NCBI RefSeq assembly: GCF_019511445.1 | Contig: NZ_JAEUAN010000010.1 | Coordinates: forward strand, 152,489-216,488 | DNA from: Aliirhizobium wenxiniae | GTDB lineage: Bacteria > Pseudomonadota > Alphaproteobacteria > Rhizobiales > Rhizobiaceae | DNA: 64,000 bases | Direction: 5' to 3' | Shown: positions 18,121 to 25,769 of the stretch, piece by piece | How the letters are laid out: every line of letters begins with the position of its first letter | Numbering within the stretch: position 1 is the first letter of the stretch | Position numbers and translations under genes: made by a program | The notes under the pieces: model-generated | The model's database searches: none | What the model saw: the letters and a program-made list of their open reading frames with translations, nothing else | What the model was told of the DNA's origin: nothing

Positions 18121-19146
18121 TCAGTTGGCGTTGGCGCCGATTTCCTTGTCCCAGCGTTCGAGCAGTTTCTTGCGCTCGGTCGGGTCGCCATAGGTCTTGA
18201 AGTCGTAATCGATCAGCTTGATATCCTCGAAGCGCGGCGATTCCTTGGGAACCTCGGCCATCTTGTTGGACGGAAGCTGGAAAGACTTTGCGTCCTTCAT
18301 GTGCGACTGGACCTCAGCCGTCAGCGCCCAGTCATACCATTTCTTGGCGCTGTCCAGGTTGCGGGCACCCTTGACGATCGACATCGAACCGATCTCGTAT
18401 CCGGTGCCCTCGCAGGGCGCGATCGACTTGACCGGAAACCCCTCGACTGTCTGGGCGACGGCATCATGCATGAAAACGATGCCAAGGCCGGTTTCGCCGC
18501 GTGCCGCCGCCTTCACCGGCGCCGAACCGGATTTGGTATATTGCGAGACATTGGCGTTGAGCTGTTTCAGGTATTCGAACGCCTTGTCCTCGCCCATGAT
18601 CTGCACGAGCGACGCCAGCGCCGTGTAGGCGGTGCCGGACGAATTCGGGTTGGCCATCTGGATTTCACCCTTCAGGGAAGGGTCCAGAAGGTCGGCCCAG
18701 CATTTGGGCTCCTTGTAGTTTTTCTGCTTGAAGAGATCGGTGTTGTAACCCCAGCCGAGTGCGCCGGCATAAACGCCAACGGTCTTGTAGCCTGAGCTTT
18801 CCGCCTGCTTTTTCGCCCAATCCTGCAATTCGTCGAGATGCGGCGACTTGTATTCCTGCGTCAGCCCCTCGGACGCGGCCTGAAGATGCGGGTCACCGGT
18901 GCCGGCCCACCAGATATCGGTTTTCGGATTGCGGGCCTCGGCACGGATCTTCGCATAGGTTTCGCCGGACGACAGGCGCACCATGTTTACCTTGATGCCC
19001 GTGTCCTTTTCGAACATCTGCTGCATCATTTCGCAGATCACCACATCGGCGGAACATATGAGATTGAGGTCTCCGGCAGCCTTCGATGCCGGTGCATTCA
19101 TCAACAGGCCGGCAACCGCGACCGATGCCATCAAAGCAAGACGCAT
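18121..19146 (-). CDS. ABC importer substrate-binding protein, FbpA/AfuA type
   Basis: A 341-residue periplasmic binding protein. The ATG at 19144-19146 is set by GGAGG upstream and a signal peptide (MRLALMASVAVAGLLMNAPA, cleavage near SKA-AG). NLICSADVVICEMMQQMFEK, TDIWWAGTGDPHLQAASEGL and MANPNSSGTAYTAL are typical of the FutA/AfuA/AepX-type fold. Ferric-iron, sugar-phosphate and aminoethylphosphonate binders cannot be told apart from the sequence by eye. Being first in the array and next to the operators, it should be the most highly expressed gene of the set. Confidence 0.84.
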   Translation of the reverse strand: MRLALMASVAVAGLLMNAPASKAAGDLNLICSADVVICEMMQQMFEKDTGIKVNMVRLSSGETYAKIRAEARNPKTDIWWAGTGDPHLQAASEGLTQEYKSPHLDELQDWAKKQAESSGYKTVGVYAGALGWGYNTDLFKQKNYKEPKCWADLLDPSLKGEIQMANPNSSGTAYTALASLVQIMGEDKAFEYLKQLNANVSQYTKSGSAPVKAAARGETGLGIVFMHDAVAQTVEGFPVKSIAPCEGTGYEIGSMSIVKGARNLDSAKKWYDWALTAEVQSHMKDAKSFQLPSNKMAEVPKESPRFEDIKLIDYDFKTYGDPTERKKLLERWDKEIGANAN

Positions 19147-19194
19147 GATAATCCTCCCAGATTTTTGGACGACGCCTCCACATCGTCCCCGCTC

Positions 19195-19210
19195 TTGCAA
19201 GCGTGTGCAA
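19195..19210. promoter_or_regulatory. LacI-type operator, site 1
   Basis: TTGCAAGCGTGTGCAA contains the inverted repeat TTGCA-N6-TGCAA and lies about 50 bp upstream of the AfuA-like start. It is the reverse complement of site 2 with a single base difference, which argues for one protein binding both. Confidence 0.75.
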
Positions 19211-19291
19211 TGGTTTCATGCGTATATGCGGATTGTCAACTCAAAATCGCAAATCGCCTTCTATTGCTGCAGTGCGGTCGTCACGAAGCTG

Positions 19292-19307
19292 TTGCACTCG
19301 CTTGCAA
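19292..19307. promoter_or_regulatory. LacI-type operator, site 2
   Basis: TTGCACTCGCTTGCAA has the same TTGCA-N6-TGCAA architecture and lies 33 bp upstream of the LacI regulator start. Centre-to-centre distance from site 1 is 97 bp, suitable for DNA looping and for control of both divergent promoters. Confidence 0.75.
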
Positions 19308-19340
19308 AAAAGTGCAGTGAAGAATGGGGAGTGAACCGCC

Positions 19341-20342
19341 GTGAACCAAAAAATCTTCGTGAGTGCCAAGGAAGTGGCGGATCGTGCCGGGGTGTCACGT
19401 TCGGCGGTGTCGCGCACGTTTACGCCTGGTGCGAGTGTTTCGGAAGAAACCAGGCGGCGCGTGATGGAAGCTGCGGAGGCCTTGGGCTATCACGTCAATC
19501 ATCTCGCCCGAGGATTGATGCGCAATGAGAGCGGTCTTGTCTGTCTGATCGTTTCGGAGATGGACACACCTTATCGGTCCAGCCTCATTCGCGCGATTTC
19601 CCATCAGTTGCAGTCCGTCTCCAAGGTCGCCATGCTGATCAACACGGATCGTTCCGACAAAAGCGTCGATGATGCGCTCAGGCTGGCGATCAGCTATCGC
19701 GCAGATGCGTCCATCATTCTTTCCGGCATGCCGGACAGATCGATCACCGACCTTTGCATGAAAAGCGGTCAGCGGCTTGTTCTCATCAATCGTGACGAGG
19801 AACGAGAGGGTGCGCTGATGATCAATCTGCATGACCGCGAAGCCGCACGGCGCGCATTGATCGCGTTTCAGCGAGCCGGATGCAGTCGCCTTGCCTTCGC
19901 AAATTCCGATGTCGGAACACCAAGCCTTATGGCTCGTGAGGAAGGATTCGTGGAGGCGGCTGATGATGCCGGAATCGATGTCGTGGTAGAGCGTTTCGGC
20001 CCTACCCGTTATCAGAGTGGCGTTGTTCTGGCACAGCGACTTCTCACGCGGGAGGCGCGGCCTGAGGCGATTTTTTGCGCCAACGATCTGCTCGCCTGCG
20101 GGGTGCTGGACACGGCTCGACATCAGTTCAAGCTTGCCGTGCCCGAGGAACTTTGCGTCATCGGTTTCGACGATATCGAGCAATCCTCGTGGTCATCGTA
20201 TGAGCTGACGACATTCGCGCAGCCGGTCGATCTTATAGCGAAGGAGGCAGTCGCATGGCTTACACATCCGGCGCCTGCCGACGGTACAGCGTCCCGTATC
20301 CGAGCAGACTTGATCTGGCGCGGATCGGTTCGGGGTGGGTAG
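19341..20342 (+). CDS. LacI-family regulator of the Afu-phosphatase-Ugp array
   Basis: A 333-residue regulator starting at GTG 19341. The N-terminal helix-turn-helix reads SAKEVADRAGVSRSAVSRTF and the hinge helix region LGYHVNHLARGLM. The rest is a periplasmic-binding-like effector domain (INRDEE, IFCANDLLACGVL, VIGFDDIEQSSWSSYELTTF). It is transcribed divergently from the AfuA-like gene, with one operator at each promoter, and is the obvious local regulator. The inducer is presumably the imported compound or its dephosphorylated product. Confidence 0.86.
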   Translation: MNQKIFVSAKEVADRAGVSRSAVSRTFTPGASVSEETRRRVMEAAEALGYHVNHLARGLMRNESGLVCLIVSEMDTPYRSSLIRAISHQLQSVSKVAMLINTDRSDKSVDDALRLAISYRADASIILSGMPDRSITDLCMKSGQRLVLINRDEEREGALMINLHDREAARRALIAFQRAGCSRLAFANSDVGTPSLMAREEGFVEAADDAGIDVVVERFGPTRYQSGVVLAQRLLTREARPEAIFCANDLLACGVLDTARHQFKLAVPEELCVIGFDDIEQSSWSSYELTTFAQPVDLIAKEAVAWLTHPAPADGTASRIRADLIWRGSVRGG

Positions 20343-20674
20343 CGAATTCGCCTTGCACTATGCAGATAAATTATTGTCTTACAAGGAGCACCAAATCGTG
20401 TTTGTGAGCGAAAACAGGAAAATTTCCTGACGCTTAGCCATATTGCTTCTTCGGCAATGTGGCGCCTTTGCAGCCACTTAACGATTCCATGCTTGATGGA
20501 TGAAGCTGGGTCGCCGGTTCGTACTCGCTCAAGTGCTAAGGAATTTACAAATCTCGCTGCGTTCAGGCCCCCGCAACAAATATTTCAAAAAGCGATGTGC
20601 TTGGGCAGTGGCCCCATAAACGGGGTTCATCTTGTGGACGGCATTTGATTCAATCTCCTTGAAAGGAGCTTCCC
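20343..20674. other. Non-coding flank between LacI gene and IS remnant
   Basis: These 332 bases carry no recognisable gene. The right part may belong to the left end of the IS remnant, but I could not identify a terminal inverted repeat. Confidence 0.4.
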
Positions 20675-21201
20675 ATGCGCCGTCACGAATTGAGCGACGA
20701 AGAATGGGCTATCATCGCACCATTTTCCGTCTAATACCCATGGAATTGAACGTGTCGATTGCCGCCGGGTGATCAACGGCATCCTGTGGCGTTTCAGGAC
20801 TGGCTTTTCCTGGCGAGGCCTGCCGGAGCATTATGGCCCGCGCACGACGCTTTACAATCGGTTTTCCCGCTGGTGCAAGGCGGGCGTCTGGGATCGTCTT
20901 CTGGACGCCGTTTCAAAGCGTTACGATGGAGACATCGTGATGATCGACAGTTCCGGCGTTCGTGTTCACCAGCATGGTGCCAACGCAAAAAAGGGGGCTC
21001 TGCCGATCCTTGCATGGGACGTTCGCGCGGCGGCCTGACGACAAAAATTCATGCTCTTGTCGATGCGGATGGCAGACCGGTTCGGCTGGAACTTACCGCC
21101 GGCCAAGCTGCCTATGCATCGATGGCCGAGAAGCTGTTGAGCGACCTGCAGCCTGGCGCGATGATTCTTGCTGACAAGGCATACGACACCGATGCCATTT
21201 G
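20675..21201 (+). mobile_element. IS5-family (IS427-group-like) transposase remnant
   Basis: The start MRRHELSDEEWAIIAPF is the classic N-terminus of this group. A frame change at about 20733 is a true lesion; reading resumes with NTHGIERVDCRRVINGILWR. The middle frame runs through GPRTTLYNRFSRWCKAGVWD and IVMIDSSGVRVHQHGANAKK, carrying the first catalytic Asp. At A6G (about 20989-20995) a -1 slip leads into DPCMGRSRGGLTTKIHALVD and ILADKAYDTDAI with the second Asp. IS427-group elements use -1 frameshifting between two ORFs, so this break may be original. The C-terminal part with the catalytic Glu is missing after 21201, so the element is dead. Confidence 0.82.
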
Positions 21202-21269
21202 AAACTTTGCCAAGCCTTGCGACAGCTTCCCTTTTATGCAGCCTGGATCCGCAGCGACTGCGGGAAATC

Positions 21270-21297
21270 AAAAGGGCGGCCTTGCGGTCGCCCTTTT
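21270..21297 (-). terminator. Strong hairpin terminator downstream of gluconokinase gene
   Basis: AAAAGGGCGGCC-TTGC-GGTCGCCCTTTT is a 12-bp stem (one G-T pair) with flanking A and T runs, so it can work in both directions. It lies immediately past the minus-strand gluconokinase stop. Confidence 0.8.
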
Positions 21298-21299
21298 GT

Positions 21300-21851
21300 C
21301 TATCTGCTTGCGAGCTCTTTAAGGCCGTCTATAGCCAGATCGGTGATCTTTTCCGGTGTATTGTCTATATTCACAACGACGACGCCGGTTTCCTCATCGG
21401 GCCGCTCCAGTGTCGCGAGCTGGCTTTCCAGAAGACTGGTCGGCATGAAGTAGCCTTCGCGACTGCCCATGCGCTGGGTCAGAAGCGCCTTGCTGCCGTC
21501 CAGAAACACAAAGGCGAGCTTTCCGCCCGCCGCAGCGCGCAACCGGTCGCGATACACTTTCTTCAGTGAAGAGCACGTCAGGACGATGCCGCTTGTCGCA
21601 TGATCGGCCAGAATTTCGCCAATACGATCGAGCCAGGGCCAGCGATCATCGTCGTTGAGGGGGGTACCCGCCGACATCTTGGCGACGTTCGCCTGAGGAT
21701 GAAGATCGTCGCCTTCCTGATAGGGGAGGGAGAGCGCTTCCGCCAGGCGCGTGCCGACCGAACTCTTGCCGCAGCCGGCAACGCCCATTACGATGATGGG
21801 CCGCCGGATGGGATGTGCCTCAGAGGCTGATGGTGATGCCGCCGTCGACAT
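21300..21851 (-). CDS. idnK: Gluconokinase
   Basis: A ~183-residue P-loop kinase of the thermoresistant gluconokinase family. RRPIIVMGVAGCGKSSVGTR gives the Walker A motif and EGDDLHPQANVAKMSAGTPL the gluconate-binding segment. LTCSSLKKVYRDRLR and FVFLDGSKALLTQRMGSREG are also diagnostic. It phosphorylates D-gluconate to 6-phosphogluconate, feeding the Entner-Doudoroff and pentose phosphate routes. The start is uncertain: the ATG at 21851 overlaps the upstream idnO-like gene by about 30 bases, while the next ATG (21788) falls inside the nucleotide-binding strand. A longer frame upstream is only the shadow of idnO. Confidence 0.88.
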   Translation of the reverse strand: MSTAASPSASEAHPIRRPIIVMGVAGCGKSSVGTRLAEALSLPYQEGDDLHPQANVAKMSAGTPLNDDDRWPWLDRIGEILADHATSGIVLTCSSLKKVYRDRLRAAAGGKLAFVFLDGSKALLTQRMGSREGYFMPTSLLESQLATLERPDEETGVVVVNIDNTPEKITDLAIDGLKELASR

Positions 21852-22587
21852 AAAGCGTGTGTCCATTGACGAAAGAGGAGCCCTTGCCGGAGAGGAAGAC
21901 TGCTGCGCCGACGAGTTCATCGACATTGCCCCAGCGGGCAGCCGGGGTGCGCTTTTCCAGCCATGCGGAAAATTCCGGATTGTCGACCAGCGCCTGGTTG
22001 AGCGGTGTCTTGAAATAGCCGGGTGCGATGGCGTTGACCTGCAGGCCGTGCTTTGCCCAGTCGGTGGACATGCCCTTGGTGAGGTTTTTGACCGCACCCT
22101 TGGTGGCCGTATAGGGGGCAATACCCGGACGGGCGAGTTCGCTTTGTACGGAGGCGATATTGATGATCTTGCCGTGACCGCGGGCAATCATGTGGCGGGC
22201 GACAGCCTGGCCGACATAGAAGACGCTGGAAATATTGGTGGTCACAAGCTGCTGCCACTTGTCGGCCGGAAAGTCCTCCAGCGGCGAGCGGTGCTGCATG
22301 CCGGCATTGTTGATGAGGATGTCGATCGGGCCGATTTCCGTTTCAATGCGGGCGACACCGGCGGTGACGGAAGCATGGTCGGTCGCATCGAATGCGACGG
22401 CGTGGACGGTAAAACCGTCTGCGCTCAGCTGCTTTTTCGCGCTATCCAGTTTTGCTTCATCGCGACCATTGAGAATGATGGTGGCGCCGTGTTCGGCAAG
22501 GCCACGCGCCAGCGCCAGGCCGATGCCCTGGCTGGAGCCGGTGATCAGCGCGATTTTGCCCGTCAGATCGAAAAGCGGAAATGACAT
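21820..22587 (-). CDS. idnO: Gluconate 5-dehydrogenase (5-ketogluconate reductase), SDR family
   Basis: A 254-residue short-chain dehydrogenase. The nucleotide motif TGSSQGIG is at residues 16-23, NNAG at 93-96, and the catalytic Ser146, Tyr159, Lys163 are in place. FDLTGKIALITG, and YFKTPLNQALVDNPEFSAWL near the C-terminus, are typical for gluconate 5-dehydrogenase. It interconverts 5-keto-D-gluconate and D-gluconate in the cytosol. The ATG at 22585-22587 follows a GGAGG. It is cotranscribed with the gluconokinase and divergent from the 2-hydroxyacid dehydrogenase and idnD-like genes. Confidence 0.88.
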   Translation of the reverse strand: MSFPLFDLTGKIALITGSSQGIGLALARGLAEHGATIILNGRDEAKLDSAKKQLSADGFTVHAVAFDATDHASVTAGVARIETEIGPIDILINNAGMQHRSPLEDFPADKWQQLVTTNISSVFYVGQAVARHMIARGHGKIINIASVQSELARPGIAPYTATKGAVKNLTKGMSTDWAKHGLQVNAIAPGYFKTPLNQALVDNPEFSAWLEKRTPAARWGNVDELVGAAVFLSGKGSSFVNGHTLYVDGGITISL

Positions 22588-22632
22588 CAGAAACTCCTCC
22601 CGGTTCAAAAGGTTGTTTGACGTTGACATAGG

Positions 22633-22646
22633 TGTTATCGATAACA
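22633..22646. promoter_or_regulatory. Palindromic gnt/idn-type operator
   Basis: TGTTATCGATAACA is a perfect 14-bp palindrome in the 92-bp divergent promoter region between idnO and the 2-hydroxyacid dehydrogenase gene. It closely resembles the known GntR/IdnR operator form TGTTACCGGTAACA, so the LacI-family regulator at 24.7 kb is the likely ligand. Confidence 0.8.
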
Positions 22647-22679
22647 TATGCAATAAAAATGTAACATTGGGAGTGAGAA

Positions 22680-23624
22680 ATGAAGCCGCAAATCCTCGTC
22701 ATCGGCCCCTATCCGGAATGGGATATGGTCGAGCTTGAAAAGAGCTACGATGTAAAGAAACTCTATGAGGCGAGCGACCGCGACGCCTTCATCGCAAACG
22801 AGGCCAGCCAGGTAACGGCGATTGCCACGCGCGGCGAACTCGGCGCATCGGCGGAACTGATTGCCAAGCTGCCCAACCTGAAGATCGTATCGGTCTATGG
22901 TGTCGGCTATGATGCGGTCAATCTGGACGCCTGCCGCACCCGTGGTATCCGGGTCACCAATACGCCGGATGTCCTCACCAACGATGTTGCCGATCTCGGC
23001 GTTGCGATGATGCTCTGCCAGTCGCGCGGCATGATCGGCGCCGAACAATGGGTGAAGGACGGAAGCTGGGCTGCAAAGGGTCTTTACCCGCTGAAGCGCA
23101 AGGTCTGGGGCCGCAAGGCCGGTGTTCTCGGCCTGGGCCGCATCGGTTTCGAGGTCGCCAAGCGCCTTCGCGGTTTCGATATGGATATCGCCTATAGCGA
23201 CGTCTCCGAAAAGTCCTATGCCGAGGGCATGACGTTCATTGATGATCCGGTGGCACTTGCCGACCATTCGGATTTCCTGTTTGTGACGCTGGCGGCTTCC
23301 GCAGCCACGCGGCATATCGTCTCGAAGCCTGTCATCGAGGCTCTTGGCCCGGAAGGTATGCTGATCAATATCTCTCGCGCTTCCAATATCGACGAGGCGG
23401 CGCTTCTGGACGCGCTTGAAAATGGCAGGCTCGGTTCGGCGGCGCTTGATGTGTTCGATGGCGAACCCAATCTCAACCCGCGTTTCCTAAAGCTCGAAAA
23501 CGTGCTGTTGCAGCCGCATCATGCGTCGGGCACGATCGAGACGCGCAAGGCGATGGGCAAGCTCGTGCGTGACAATCTGACGGCGCATTTTTCCGGCCAG
23601 CCCCTTCCCACTCCCGTCATCTGA
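22680..23624 (+). CDS. D-isomer-specific 2-hydroxyacid dehydrogenase (2-ketogluconate/hydroxypyruvate reductase type)
   Basis: A 314-residue NAD(P)-dependent dehydrogenase. The cofactor loop is GLGRIG at 151-156. The catalytic triad Arg233 (INISRAS), Glu262 (DVFDGEP) and His280 (LQPHHAS) is present. Within an idonate/gluconate cluster the best guess is reduction of 2-keto-D-gluconate or 2,5-diketogluconate, as for GhrB/TkrA enzymes; glyoxylate or hydroxypyruvate reduction is the alternative. It begins 34 bp past the palindromic operator and is followed after nine bases by the idnD-like gene, forming a two-gene transcript. Confidence 0.85.
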   Translation: MKPQILVIGPYPEWDMVELEKSYDVKKLYEASDRDAFIANEASQVTAIATRGELGASAELIAKLPNLKIVSVYGVGYDAVNLDACRTRGIRVTNTPDVLTNDVADLGVAMMLCQSRGMIGAEQWVKDGSWAAKGLYPLKRKVWGRKAGVLGLGRIGFEVAKRLRGFDMDIAYSDVSEKSYAEGMTFIDDPVALADHSDFLFVTLAASAATRHIVSKPVIEALGPEGMLINISRASNIDEAALLDALENGRLGSAALDVFDGEPNLNPRFLKLENVLLQPHHASGTIETRKAMGKLVRDNLTAHFSGQPLPTPVI

Positions 23625-23633
23625 GGTCCTGCC

Positions 23634-24665
23634 ATGAAAGCTGTCGTCATTCATTCCGCCAAGGACCTGCGGGTCGAGGAGCGGGAGGTTGAGACTGCCG
23701 GTCCCGGGCAGGTGGATATCGCCATCGAAGCCGGTGGTATCTGCGGTTCCGACCTGCATTATTATCATCACGGAGGCTTCGGCACGGTTCGCGTTCGCGA
23801 GCCGATGATCCTCGGTCACGAGGTCGCCGGACGCGTTGTCGCGCTTGGAAGCGGCGTTTCGCATCTTTCCATCGGCGATCGTGTCGCCGTCTCGCCGAGC
23901 CGTCCTTGCAATGCTTGCGACTACTGCCTCAAAGGTCGGCAGAACCATTGCCTCAATATGCGCTTTTACGGCAGCGCCATGCCCATGCCGCATATCCAGG
24001 GTGCTTTCCGTCAGCGCCTGGTGGCCGAAGCATGGCAGTGCCACAAGGTCAACGAAGGCATTTCCATCAACGAGGCCGCCTTCGCCGAACCTTTCGCGGT
24101 AACTCTGCATGCCGTCTCCCGCGCCGGTTCGCTTCAGGGCAAGCGGGTGCTGGTTACCGGCTGTGGCCCGATCGGTGTCCTGTCGATCATCGCTGCCCGC
24201 CTGCATGGCGCACGCGAAGTGGTTGCGACCGACATTATGGATGCCGTGCTGGAAAAGGCGAAGGCCATTGGCGCCGACCGCACCATCAATACCGCGTCGC
24301 ATCCCGATGCCCTTGGCGCCTACACGGTCAACAAGGGGTATTTCGATGTTCACTTCGAAGCCTCCGGCAATGAACGCGCCGTGCGTTCGGGTCTGGAAGT
24401 GCTCAAACCCCGCGGCATCCTCGTCCAGCTCGGTCTCGGTGGCGATATCTCGCTGCCGCAGAATACGATCGTCGCCAAGGAAATCGAGGTGAAGGGCACG
24501 TTCCGCTTCCACGAGGAATTCGGTCAGGCGGTTGATCTCATCAACCAGAAGCGCGTCGATTTCTCGCCCCTCCTGTCGGAGATCTACCCTGTTGCGGATG
24601 CCGTGAAGGCGTTCGAGGTTGCGGGTGATCGCAGCCGTTCGATGAAGGTCCAGCTCAGCTTCTGA
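23634..24665 (+). CDS. idnD: L-idonate 5-dehydrogenase, zinc alcohol dehydrogenase family
   Basis: A 343-residue medium-chain dehydrogenase. Catalytic zinc ligands are Cys37 (GGICGSDLHYY) and the GHE at 61-63. Structural zinc cysteines lie at 92, 95, 98 and 106 (PCNACDYCLKGRQNHC). The cofactor loop is TGCGPIGVLS. CGSDLHYYHHGGFG is characteristic of L-idonate 5-dehydrogenase, which oxidises L-idonate to 5-keto-D-gluconate. With IdnO and gluconokinase this completes conversion of L-idonate to 6-phosphogluconate. No dedicated permease is present in the cluster. Confidence 0.9.
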   Translation: MKAVVIHSAKDLRVEEREVETAGPGQVDIAIEAGGICGSDLHYYHHGGFGTVRVREPMILGHEVAGRVVALGSGVSHLSIGDRVAVSPSRPCNACDYCLKGRQNHCLNMRFYGSAMPMPHIQGAFRQRLVAEAWQCHKVNEGISINEAAFAEPFAVTLHAVSRAGSLQGKRVLVTGCGPIGVLSIIAARLHGAREVVATDIMDAVLEKAKAIGADRTINTASHPDALGAYTVNKGYFDVHFEASGNERAVRSGLEVLKPRGILVQLGLGGDISLPQNTIVAKEIEVKGTFRFHEEFGQAVDLINQKRVDFSPLLSEIYPVADAVKAFEVAGDRSRSMKVQLSF

Positions 24666-24678
24666 ACCCTGAAAAGCT

Positions 24679-24708
24679 ATCAGGTGCTGCCGCGCAGCAG
24701 CACCTGAT
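24679..24708. terminator. Convergent hairpin between idnD and the LacI regulator
   Basis: ATCAGGTGCTGC and GCAGCACCTGAT form a perfect 12-bp stem with a 6-base loop, 14 bases after the idnD stop. It includes the last codons of the minus-strand LacI gene. It could end transcripts from both sides, although T-runs are short. Confidence 0.65.
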
Positions 24709-25717
24709 AATTTGTCCTGATGGTCGTCGCAGCACTGCGATCTTCAAGCATGGCGATCATCTGCCCGGCGGCCTGTTGGCCGATCCCGTAAGCATCGACA
24801 TTGACGGTGGTGATGCCGGGCTCGGATATCGAGGCGATCTCGTAATCGCCGAAGCCGGCGATGGCGATGTCGCCCGGCACGGAAAGCCCCATTCTGCGGC
24901 ATTCCATCATAGCACCGAATGCGGGAAGGTCACCCACACAGACGGCAACATCCGTGTCCGGAAAATTTCGAAGCAATTGGCGAATTGCTTCTGCGCCATG
25001 CGCCATGCGCATCGGCGTGGACTCTACCGACACGACCCTATTGTTGCTCAGGCCATGCCGCAGCAAGGCGCGGTCAAAGCCGATATGGCGCTGACGCCCG
25101 CGCGCATCGGAAGCCACGGTCCCGATGATGAAGCCGAAACGCGAATAGCCCTGGGTCACGAGACTGTCGACAAGTGCTTCCACCGCATCGGCGTTGGAGA
25201 AACCGACGACGGCATTGATCGGGGTCTCCGGCACGTCCCAGGTTTCGATTACCGGGATACCGGCATTGGCGAGCATTGTGCGCGCGCGCGGCGTATGTTC
25301 TCCACCTGTCAGGATGATGCCTTCCGGCCGACGACGCAGCATGGATTCGATCAGCTCTTCCTCGCGCGCGACCGAGTAGTTCGTGTAACCAAGGAGCAAC
25401 TGCATGTTCGTTTGCGCCAATGCATCGGTAATGCCGCGAGCCGTATCGGCAAAATTCGAGTTGTCGATCGAGGGAACGATGGCGGCGATGAAGCCGCTGC
25501 GGCGCGACGACAGGCTGCCGGCCGATTGGTCCAGCACATAGCCGAGTTCATCGACTGCCGAAAGTATGCGCTCCAGCGTGCCCTTGGCGATGTGGGCATT
25601 GCCCTTGAGCGCGCGCGACACCGTCATCGCAGACACGCCGGCAAGCCGTCCGACATCCGCCATTGTCGGCGGTCCATTGCCAGCTTCGGTTGGCCGCGGC
25701 TCCTGTTCGCTCGGCAT
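24680..25717 (-). CDS. LacI-family regulator, GntR/IdnR-like
   Basis: A 345-residue repressor-type protein. The helix-turn-helix is TMADVGRLAGVSAMTVSRAL and the hinge follows at LGYVLDQSAGSLSSRR. The effector domain carries typical LacI segments (GIILTGGEHT, VGFSNADAV, DIAIAGFGDYEIASISEPGI). The start ATG at 25717 follows GGAGAA; a GTG at 25732 is the weaker option. It lies convergent to idnD. The operator TGTTATCGATAACA in the idn divergent promoter resembles sites of the gluconate repressor, so it should repress the idn genes until gluconate, idonate or a ketogluconate is present. Confidence 0.86.
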   Translation of the reverse strand: MPSEQEPRPTEAGNGPPTMADVGRLAGVSAMTVSRALKGNAHIAKGTLERILSAVDELGYVLDQSAGSLSSRRSGFIAAIVPSIDNSNFADTARGITDALAQTNMQLLLGYTNYSVAREEELIESMLRRRPEGIILTGGEHTPRARTMLANAGIPVIETWDVPETPINAVVGFSNADAVEALVDSLVTQGYSRFGFIIGTVASDARGRQRHIGFDRALLRHGLSNNRVVSVESTPMRMAHGAEAIRQLLRNFPDTDVAVCVGDLPAFGAMMECRRMGLSVPGDIAIAGFGDYEIASISEPGITTVNVDAYGIGQQAAGQMIAMLEDRSAATTIRTNYQVLLRGST

Positions 25718-25769
25718 CTTTTCTCCTGTCACGGGATGATCCGACTGAAAACGTGCTTCCGGCCGCGCG

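Noticed and set aside
20600..20640. CCCCATAAA-containing sequence similar to the presumed IS3 end at 63.69 kb
   Set aside because: Only about nine bases are shared, no matching partner repeat is found near the IS5 remnant, so a second IS end is not supported.
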